The notes beneath the pieces were generated by a model. The model did no database searches, was not told the origin of the DNA, and saw only the letters and a program-made list of their open reading frames with translations. The translations under genes were made by a program, and so were the position numbers. Of a stretch of 64,000 bases of DNA, positions 58,459-64,000 are shown in pieces (within the stretch, counting starts at the first letter, position 1; the number at the start of each line of letters is the position of its first letter). This stretch comes from an uncultured Paracoccaceae bacterium (GTDB lineage: Bacteria; Pseudomonadota; Alphaproteobacteria; Rhodobacterales; Rhodobacteraceae), in the NCBI GenBank assembly GCA_947493145.1, contig CANLPZ010000001.1, positions 806,001 to 870,000 on the forward strand, read 5' to 3'.

Positions 58459-59256
58459 ATGAAAACGTTACTGACTCTCATTTTCGCACTCTTTTGGGCG
58501 ACCCTAGGACACGCAGGTATCGCTGACGACGCGATCGAGGCACGCATTCTGAAAGGATGGCGCGCAAACGATGGCACCCATATGGCTGCGATCGAATTGT
58601 CCCTTGCTCAAGGATGGAAAACCTATTGGCGCGCACCTGGTGATACGGGCATACCACCGCAATTCAATTGGGGGTCAGGAACAAACATGCTGAATGTCGA
58701 ACCGTTTTGGCCTGTTCCAGATAAATTTGAAACGGCTGGACAACCGACATTGGGCTACAGTGACAAAGTTGTTATTCCCCTGCGGATCACACCCAAAAAT
58801 GGTGCGAAACAAATAAAACTGCGTGGTCGGATGGATATCGGCCTTTGTGAAGAAGTGTGTTTGCCGTTCACGGTTCGATTTAACGAAACCCTACCCATGG
58901 ATGGTGCAAAAGATGCGGCCATAATGGCAGCGCTGACGGACCAACCGTATTCCGCCAAAGAAGGCGACGTTTCGCGTGCGGTCTGTTCTGTGACGCCACA
59001 GGATGACGGATTAACGTTGAAGGTTGACATAACATTGCCAACGACTGGCGGCGATGAGACGGTTGTAATCGAACACCCGAACAAAGAAATTTGGGTTAGC
59101 TATGCGAAATCTTCCCGTTCTGGGGATACGGTTTCTGCGGCTTCTTGGCTTCTAAGCCCTGATGGAAGCCCGATCCTGATCGAACGTCAAAAACTGCGTT
59201 TCACCGTAATCGGGGAAAATTATGCGGTCGATGTTCGCGGATGCACTGGATCGTAA
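58459..59256 (+). CDS. Exported DsbD N-domain-like protein
   Basis: A 265-residue protein with a signal peptide (LLTLIFALFWATLGHA) and the N-terminal immunoglobulin-like domain of DsbD. Seen are ELSLAQGWKTYWRAPGDTGI (20 residues), PQFNWG and the redox cysteines in DIGLCEEVCLPFTV (CEEVC). The membrane and C-terminal thioredoxin parts of full DsbD are absent. Known from similar short proteins in Rhodobacterales. It may accept reducing equivalents in the periplasm. Its stop abuts that of the convergent moaB. Confidence 0.85.
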   Translation: MKTLLTLIFALFWATLGHAGIADDAIEARILKGWRANDGTHMAAIELSLAQGWKTYWRAPGDTGIPPQFNWGSGTNMLNVEPFWPVPDKFETAGQPTLGYSDKVVIPLRITPKNGAKQIKLRGRMDIGLCEEVCLPFTVRFNETLPMDGAKDAAIMAALTDQPYSAKEGDVSRAVCSVTPQDDGLTLKVDITLPTTGGDETVVIEHPNKEIWVSYAKSSRSGDTVSAASWLLSPDGSPILIERQKLRFTVIGENYAVDVRGCTGS

Positions 59257-59787
59257 CTACTTCCGACGCTGGTGTTCGTCCAGTCGCGGCATGATTTCCA
59301 CAAAATTACAGGGTTTGTGACGGTAATCGAGCTGCTTTACCAAAATCTCGTCCCACGCATCTTTGCAGGCACCTGGGCTACCGGGAAGCGCGAACAAATA
59401 TGTTCCCTGTGCCACGCCACCCGTCGCGCGGCTTTGCACCGCTGACGTTCCAATTTTCTGCATTGAAACAAATGTGAAAACCGTTCCAAAGGCGTCGATT
59501 TCTTTTTCGTACACATCGCGATGCGCCTCCACCGACACGTCACGCCCTGTCAAACCTGTACCGCCGGTGCTGAGGATCACATCAATCCCATCATCCCCAC
59601 ACCACGTTCGAAGCTGATCCGCGATCTGTTTGCGATCATCAGGCAAGATATGTCGCGCCGCCACACGATGTCCGGCGTTTTTTATTCGGTCGACCAATAC
59701 CTGACCTGATTTATCGTCGTCCAATTGGCGCGTATCCGATACAGTTAACACAGCAATATTGACGGGAATAAAATCGCGTTCACTCAT
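59257..59787 (-). CDS. moaB: Molybdenum cofactor biosynthesis protein B
   Basis: A 176-residue MoaB, the MogA-like protein that adenylates molybdopterin. It opens with VNIAVLTVSDTRQLDDDKSG, has LSTGGTGLTGRDVSVEAHRD and the C-terminal FALPGSPGACKDAWDEILVK. It supplies the substrate of MoeA, whose gene is about 10 kb away. The start overlaps the stop of the uracil-DNA glycosylase-like gene (TGATG), an unexpected pairing. Confidence 0.94.
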   Translation of the reverse strand: MSERDFIPVNIAVLTVSDTRQLDDDKSGQVLVDRIKNAGHRVAARHILPDDRKQIADQLRTWCGDDGIDVILSTGGTGLTGRDVSVEAHRDVYEKEIDAFGTVFTFVSMQKIGTSAVQSRATGGVAQGTYLFALPGSPGACKDAWDEILVKQLDYRHKPCNFVEIMPRLDEHQRRK

Positions 59788-60563
59788 CAGATGTCTCTTA
59801 ACTTTGCTTTCAGTGCCAATAGGTCAGACCAGGCCAATCGTTTGGTAGACGGGGATCTCATGATATCCAACGGATGTTGCATCAATATGACAGGGGTCCC
59901 GTCAATATCCATCCATTCGCCGCGCATACGGCTGATACCCGTTTTTCCAAACAATCCTGACAGCGGAAGGTTCCCCATAATAACGACCACTTTTGGTTGA
60001 GCAATTGCTATGTGACGCCGAACAAATGGGGCCATCATCGCAAGATCGCTACGTTGCGGATCGCGGTTTTGCGGCACTCGCCATGGCAAAATATTCGTGA
60101 CGTATATCTGTGTTTCTGGCGCATCACCCGCGACGGTCCGGCCAATGGCCCCAAACATTTTGTCCAAGAAAACGCCAGCCATACCCGACATGGGTTCACC
60201 GGTTTTTTCGTCCTCACGGTCGGGCGCGTCGCCGATGATCATGACATCGGCGCTTGGCGATCCTTTTGAAAACACCAAACCACGTGCGCCGCGTTTGAGG
60301 TTACAGGCCTCGAACCCGCTCAATGCTGCGCGCAATCCATCAAGATCATTGGCCCCAGCTGCATCTTTTGCCGCAAGTTCCGCACCGTCTGGCGCCTTTT
60401 CCTCAACAGGTTCAGGATGCGCCTCGACTGTTTTGGCTTTGGGGGCCTTTTCTGGAATTTCATAGCGGTTGATCGGCGTGTCGCAGATTGCATCCGTTAC
60501 ACCCAATTCGACCTGCCAGTCCAACAGGGCCTTTGCCGTATGAAAATCCATGTCCTGATTCAT
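59787..60563 (-). CDS. Uracil-DNA glycosylase family protein, lacking iron-sulfur cysteines
   Basis: A 258-residue protein. After about 75 residues of low-complexity, Ala/Glu/Pro-rich sequence comes a UDG-superfamily domain: FEACNLKRGARGLVFSKGSP, the motif 1 region VMIIGDAPDREDEKTGEPMS, GVFLDKMFGAIG, YVTNILPWR, VVVIMGNLPLSGLFG and the end-of-domain QHPLDIMRSP. Family 4 enzymes hold a 4Fe-4S cluster through four Cys; only two Cys are present here, so the cluster is lost. Activity on uracil is therefore uncertain. The start at 60563 removes a 63-residue upstream extension with no family character. Confidence 0.8.
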   Translation of the reverse strand: MNQDMDFHTAKALLDWQVELGVTDAICDTPINRYEIPEKAPKAKTVEAHPEPVEEKAPDGAELAAKDAAGANDLDGLRAALSGFEACNLKRGARGLVFSKGSPSADVMIIGDAPDREDEKTGEPMSGMAGVFLDKMFGAIGRTVAGDAPETQIYVTNILPWRVPQNRDPQRSDLAMMAPFVRRHIAIAQPKVVVIMGNLPLSGLFGKTGISRMRGEWMDIDGTPVILMQHPLDIMRSPSTKRLAWSDLLALKAKLRDI

Positions 60564-60615
60564 ACGCCCCAAGCTATTGCGCAACAGGCTTGAGGTAAAT
60601 GGCGAACACGATCTC

Positions 60616-60644
60616 TTGCCGCGCGGGATTCTCCCGCCTATAAG
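60616..60644 (+). promoter_or_regulatory. pyrB operon promoter
   Basis: TTGCCG and TATAAG are separated by 17 bp, and the spacer contains GCGGGA-TTC-TCCCGC, a perfect inverted repeat. The -10 ends 24 bp before the pyrB ATG, giving a short leader with GGAGAG as ribosome site. The repeat in the spacer may bind a regulator. Confidence 0.6.
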
Positions 60645-60668
60645 CTGTGAAAACCGAATGGAGAGTTT

Positions 60669-61622
60669 ATGACGTTTCGCGCAAAACATCTTTTGGGGAT
60701 CGAACAACTCAGCCCCCAAGACATTCGGAGCATTCTTGATCTTGCCGACCAATATGCCGACCTAAATCGTCGCGGCGAAAAACGTGGCGATGTTTTGTCG
60801 GGTATGACGCAAATCAACATGTTTTTCGAAAATTCGACCCGCACGCAATCCAGTTTTGAATTGGCTGGCAAACGTTTGGGCGCAGATGTGATGAACATGT
60901 CGATGCAAACCTCGTCAACGAAAAAGGGCGAAACGTTGGTTGATACGGCGCTTACCCTAAATGCGATGCGTCCTGATCTGTTGGTCGTGCGCCATGGCAG
61001 CGCGGGGGCGGTTAGTCTTTTGGCGGACAAAGTGAACTGCGCTGTGCTGAATGCGGGTGACGGCAAACATGAACATCCAACCCAAGCGTTATTGGACGCA
61101 TTGGCGATCCGACGTGCAAAGGGGCGATTGCATCGTTTGAACATCGCGATCTGTGGCGATATCGCCCACAGCCGCGTCGCCCGATCCAATATTATTTTGC
61201 TTGGTAAAATGGAAAATCGTATCCGATTGGTTGGACCGCCCACTTTGGTGCCCAGCCAGATGTCCGAATTCGGGTGCGAAATTTACGATAACATGGCCGA
61301 AGGATTAAAAGACGTCGATGTTGTCATGATGCTCCGCCTGCAAAAGGAACGTATGGACGGCGGGTTTATTCCTTCAGAACGCGAATTTTACCATCGCTAC
61401 GGTTTGGACCATGAAAAACTGAGCCACGCAAAGGACGACGCCATCGTTATGCACCCTGGCCCAATGAACCGTGGTGTGGAAATTGACGGTGATGTCGCCG
61501 ATGACATCAATCGATCGGTGATCCAAGAACAAGTCGAAATGGGCGTGGCGGTTCGGATGGCTGTTATGGATCTGTTGGCGCGAAATTTGCGCGAAACACG
61601 CAAAACGCAGGTGATGGCGTGA
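60669..61622 (+). CDS. pyrB: Aspartate carbamoyltransferase catalytic subunit
   Basis: A 317-residue ATCase, the first committed step of pyrimidine synthesis (carbamoyl phosphate plus aspartate). The carbamoyl phosphate signature is [20 protein letters not shown] (20 residues), with [28 protein letters not shown] and [18 protein letters not shown]. No pyrI gene is present. The operon also has a dihydroorotase-like gene whose metal ligands are gone; in Pseudomonas such a protein assembles with PyrB. Its stop overlaps the GTG of the PH-domain gene. Confidence 0.96.
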   Translation: MTFRAKHLLGIEQLSPQDIRSILDLADQYADLNRRGEKRGDVLSGMTQINMFFENSTRTQSSFELAGKRLGADVMNMSMQTSSTKKGETLVDTALTLNAMRPDLLVVRHGSAGAVSLLADKVNCAVLNAGDGKHEHPTQALLDALAIRRAKGRLHRLNIAICGDIAHSRVARSNIILLGKMENRIRLVGPPTLVPSQMSEFGCEIYDNMAEGLKDVDVVMMLRLQKERMDGGFIPSEREFYHRYGLDHEKLSHAKDDAIVMHPGPMNRGVEIDGDVADDINRSVIQEQVEMGVAVRMAVMDLLARNLRETRKTQVMA

Positions 61623-62176
61623 CAGGGCCAGACGCATGGGATGACATCCTGCTAAAGGACGAAGACATTCTTTGGCAAGGTGCCCCTGATGATCGGTTTT
61701 TCATCCATAAAAGCCGTTGGCAAACCGTCTTCACCAGCATTGTTTTTTTGCTTGCGGGATCTTTCTTTTTGATCATGTCGGCATGGACAGGGACTGAAAC
61801 GCTGCTGTTTTTGATCCTTCCCTTGGCATTCATTTTATTCCCACTCTATTTGTTATGGCGGCACGTTTACCGACCAAACCATGTTCGGAAACACACGTTT
61901 TACACGCTGACCAACAAGCGTGCGATTTTGGGAATTGCGCTGCCAAACAAAGAACCATCGTTAAAATTTTACGATCTATCACCATATGATCGGTATGAAT
62001 TTGAAGACGGACCGACGGGTTCAATTATTTTTGACCGTGAAAAATCCTCGTTTCAAATCAACGACCGTTACCAATATTTTGCAAATGGGTTTATGCGCAT
62101 CAAGGACCCGCAAAACGTGTGGGAATTGGTGAAGAAAACCCAACACCAACTTCGTGAACAACAGGAAACCGCATGA
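61619..62176 (+). CDS. Membrane protein with bacterial PH-like domain
   Basis: A 185-residue protein with two membrane helices ([20 protein letters not shown], about 35-54, and [20 protein letters not shown], about 62-81), followed by a PH-like soluble part ([43 protein letters not shown]-like [10 protein letters not shown]). These match the bPH/DUF304 type of small envelope proteins, whose ligands are unknown. The start codon is GTG, overlapping the pyrB stop by 4 nt, and its stop overlaps the small membrane ORF by 4 nt. A role in pyrimidine synthesis is not implied. Confidence 0.78.
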   Translation: MTGPDAWDDILLKDEDILWQGAPDDRFFIHKSRWQTVFTSIVFLLAGSFFLIMSAWTGTETLLFLILPLAFILFPLYLLWRHVYRPNHVRKHTFYTLTNKRAILGIALPNKEPSLKFYDLSPYDRYEFEDGPTGSIIFDREKSSFQINDRYQYFANGFMRIKDPQNVWELVKKTQHQLREQQETA

Positions 62177-62274
62177 GCACTGATCCAAAAGACCCACGCA
62201 TGAGCGGAAAAATTGCGACCTACGCGCTGTTGGTTCTGGCGGCATTGGTTATAATTATGGTGGTGGCCAGCTGA
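62173..62274 (+). CDS. 33-residue membrane protein between the PH gene and the dihydroorotase-like gene
   Basis: An open frame of 33 residues: [20 protein letters not shown] followed by a hydrophobic helix VLAALVIIMVVAS. It overlaps the PH-domain gene at its start (ATGA) and the dihydroorotase-like gene at its end (TGATG), so translation would be coupled at both ends. The charged N-terminus and single helix suggest a small membrane protein. It is too short for most gene finders and I do not recognise it. Confidence 0.65.
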   Translation: MSTDPKDPRMSGKIATYALLVLAALVIIMVVAS

Positions 62275-63545
62275 TGGAACATTTCACATTCACAAACGCT
62301 GTCGTTGTCGATCCTGAAGGCGGAACACAAGAAACAGGTTCACTAACAGTCGAAAACGGTGTCATCACCGCAGTGAACGCGGAACAGCCGACAGGGAATG
62401 TTGTCGATTGTAACGGCAAATATCTTGCACCAGGAATTGTTGATATCGGCGTGAAAGTGTCCGAACCTGGTGAACGGCATAAGGAAAGTTTTCAATCCGC
62501 TGGGCGCGCAGCCGCGGCAGGTGGTGTCACAACGATGGTGACGCGCCCCGACACATTGCCGGCGATTGATACCCCAGAAGTTTTGGAATTTGTGTCGCGT
62601 CGCGCATTAATCGACAGTCCTGTTCGTGTGCTGCCAATGGCGGCGCTGACCAAAGGGCGCGATGGGCGCGAAATGACCGAGATCGGTTTCTTACAAGACG
62701 CGGGCGCCGTCGCATTTACAGACTGTGATCGCGTCGTATCGGATACGAAGGTTTACACACGTGCCTTGACGTATGCGCGGAGTTTGAACGCCTTGGTCAT
62801 CTCACACATTCAAGAACCTATTTTATCCGAAGGCGCGGCTGTAACGTCCGGAAAATTCGCAGCCCTAAAAGGTCTACCAGCCGTAAGTCCGATGGCGGAA
62901 CGCATGGGGCTGGACCGCGACATCGCCATGATCGAAATGACGGGTGCGAAACTGCATATCGACCAAATCACAACGGCGCGGGCGCTGCCTGCGTTAGAAC
63001 GTGCCAAAAATAATGGGTTGGACATCACAGCGGGTGTGTCGATCCATCACCTGACATTGAATGAATTGGACGTCGCCGATTACCGGACATTTTTTAAAGT
63101 GAAACCGCCGCTTCGATCCGAAGACGATCGTTTGGCCGTCATTGACGCGCTTCGTCATGGGTTAATCGACATTATCAGTTCAATGCACACACCACAGGAC
63201 GAAGAAAGCAAACGTTTACCATTTGAACAGGCCGCGTCAGGTGCCGTCGCATTGGAAACGCTTTTACCTGCTGCGATGCGGTTGGTCCATTCTGACGGGA
63301 TTGATATGCCAACTCTGTTTCGTGCCTTGTCGTTGAATCCCTCGAAAAGATTAGGATTGGAAACCGGTCGAATTGCCGTGGGTGCCCCCGCTGATTTAGT
63401 TCTTTTCGATGCCAGCGCACCATTTGTTATGAACCGCGAAAGGCTGTTGTCGAAATCCAAAAATACACCTTTTGACGGTGCGAGAATGCAAGGCAAAGTC
63501 TTGGCAACTTTTGTCGGTGGAACACAAGTTTACGGAGACCACTAA
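62274..63545 (+). CDS. pyrC: Dihydroorotase-like protein with missing metal ligands (PyrC-prime type)
   Basis: A 423-residue amidohydrolase of the dihydroorotase family. The scaffold is well kept: [20 protein letters not shown] near residue 64 and [20 protein letters not shown]. But key metal ligands are gone: the usual HxH (D-x-H-x-H-x-R) reads DIGVKV (G59, K61), the second His of the HxxH pair reads HIDQ (Q231), and the Asp of TDHAPH is Met304 in SSMHTPQ. This matches inactive PyrC-prime, which in Pseudomonas supports the ATCase complex. A functional dihydroorotase is expected elsewhere. The start overlaps the 33-residue ORF (TGATG), and plsY follows with an overlapping TAATG. Confidence 0.85.
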   Translation: MEHFTFTNAVVVDPEGGTQETGSLTVENGVITAVNAEQPTGNVVDCNGKYLAPGIVDIGVKVSEPGERHKESFQSAGRAAAAGGVTTMVTRPDTLPAIDTPEVLEFVSRRALIDSPVRVLPMAALTKGRDGREMTEIGFLQDAGAVAFTDCDRVVSDTKVYTRALTYARSLNALVISHIQEPILSEGAAVTSGKFAALKGLPAVSPMAERMGLDRDIAMIEMTGAKLHIDQITTARALPALERAKNNGLDITAGVSIHHLTLNELDVADYRTFFKVKPPLRSEDDRLAVIDALRHGLIDIISSMHTPQDEESKRLPFEQAASGAVALETLLPAAMRLVHSDGIDMPTLFRALSLNPSKRLGLETGRIAVGAPADLVLFDASAPFVMNRERLLSKSKNTPFDGARMQGKVLATFVGGTQVYGDH

Positions 63546-64000
63546 TGCCCCCATTTGACGGAAACATTGTCCAAATTTTGCTGTGGGCCGTCATCGGATA
63601 CAGCCTTGGGTCTGTACCCTTTGGCATCCTTGTTACGCGCGCATTGGGGTTGGGTAACCTTCGTGAAATTGGGTCGGGCAACATTGGCACAACCAATGTG
63701 TTGCGGACCGGTTCAAAACTTGGCGCGCTTGCGACGCTTATATTGGACGGGGGAAAAGGTGCGGTGGCCGTTTTATTGGCACGCTATTTTGGCAGTGAAA
63801 TGGCGGCCCAAGTTGCCGCGCTCGCAGCCTTTGTCGGACACTGCTTCCCCGTTTGGCTTGGGTTCAAAGGCGGCAAAGGCGTTGCAACCTTTTTGGGTAT
63901 CCTTCTCGCGCTTGCATGGCCTGTTGGCATTGCTGCCTGTTTAACATGGTTGGCAACGGCGATCCTTAGCCGGATTTCGTCGTTATCTGCGCTTTGCGCA
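63545..64000 (+). CDS. plsY: Glycerol-3-phosphate acyltransferase (PlsY), N-terminal part (cut by window edge)
   Basis: The first 152 residues of PlsY, an inner-membrane enzyme that acylates glycerol-3-phosphate with acyl phosphate, the first step of phospholipid synthesis. Recognisable parts are [20 protein letters not shown], the motif [35 protein letters not shown] and [20 protein letters not shown]. The gene continues beyond the window. The ATG overlaps the stop of the dihydroorotase-like gene (TAATG), so it is the fifth gene of the pyrB unit seen. Confidence 0.95.
   Translation, partial: MPPFDGNIVQILLWAVIGYSLGSVPFGILVTRALGLGNLREIGSGNIGTTNVLRTGSKLGALATLILDGGKGAVAVLLARYFGSEMAAQVAALAAFVGHCFPVWLGFKGGKGVATFLGILLALAWPVGIAACLTWLATAILSRISSLSALCA

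Noticed and set aside
1..64000. CRISPR arrays, tRNA or rRNA genes, insertion sequences, prophage or integron
   Set aside because: None seen: no regular short repeats with spacers, no cloverleaf or conserved rRNA, no transposase, integrase or phage structural genes.

Overview
The window is a stretch of chromosome from an alphaproteobacterium, most likely a marine Rhodobacterales (Roseobacter-group) species. This rests on gene content and order recalled from that group. Examples are a COQ9-family gene divergent from rpsU, Mcl1 of the ethylmalonyl-CoA pathway, the argH-small lipoprotein-lysA order, a TIGR02302 giant membrane protein facing ftsX-ftsE and a zinc-ribbon gene, a 44-residue aa3 oxidase subunit IV, phaA-phaB, and a long-chain polyprenyl diphosphate synthase. 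Base composition is close to balanced and coding density is very high. I see no tRNA, rRNA, CRISPR array, transposase, prophage or integron.

Layout. 1-4.7 kb: quinone oxidoreductase (cut by the edge) and COQ9, rpsU, an Lrp regulator divergent from alanine dehydrogenase, a DUF4166 protein, mscL and a YtoQ protein. 4.7-9.1 kb: pheS and pheT, separated by a low-GC membrane protein gene and an ASCH gene that overlap each other and both phe genes by 4 nt. 9.3-14.2 kb: a TbpB-like lipoprotein, rpmI-rplT, pyruvate kinase, N-formylglutamate amidohydrolase, a CHM isomerase and DUF1244. 14.2-17.1 kb: an OmpA protein with an internal repeat array, coupled to a membrane-anchored helix-hairpin-helix protein. 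17.2-20.1 kb: dgcN-dgcA-dat, a D-amino-acid catabolic operon. 20.3-23.9 kb: mcl1, an Lrp/LysE exporter pair, accA and a decayed cupin gene. 24-32.3 kb: PPOX flavoprotein, plsC, ftsX-ftsE, zinc-ribbon protein, TIGR02302 protein and lysA. 32.4-37.9 kb: argH cluster, thioredoxin-like protein, EAL phosphodiesterase and phaA-phaB. 38-47 kb: exporter, methyltransferase, polyprenyl synthase/ispE, TPR protein, ETF-QO, PAP2 protein and greA. 47.3-53.4 kb: molybdenum-cofactor operon fdhD-mobA-mobB-moeA, azlCD and the aa3 subunit IV. 53.4-64 kb: MBL hydrolase, acyl-CoA dehydrogenase, Sua5, AlgH, a DsbD N-domain protein, moaB, a uracil-DNA glycosylase-like protein, and a pyrB operon whose dihydroorotase-like gene has lost its metal ligands, then plsY (cut by the edge).

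The genes point to an aerobic heterotroph with Q10-type respiration, ETF-linked acyl-CoA oxidation, polyhydroxybutyrate storage and acetyl-CoA/glyoxylate chemistry through Mcl1. It also appears able to use D- and L-amino acids and to have molybdoenzymes. Most genes are ordinary housekeeping. The points most worth a second look are the OmpA/HhH pair, the apparently non-catalytic PyrC-like subunit with its 33-residue membrane neighbour, the gene inserted into the pheS-pheT unit, the dgcN-dgcA-dat operon, a broken cupin gene, probable PhaR and Lrp operators, and four convergent gene pairs that share a palindromic TTAA as both stop codons.
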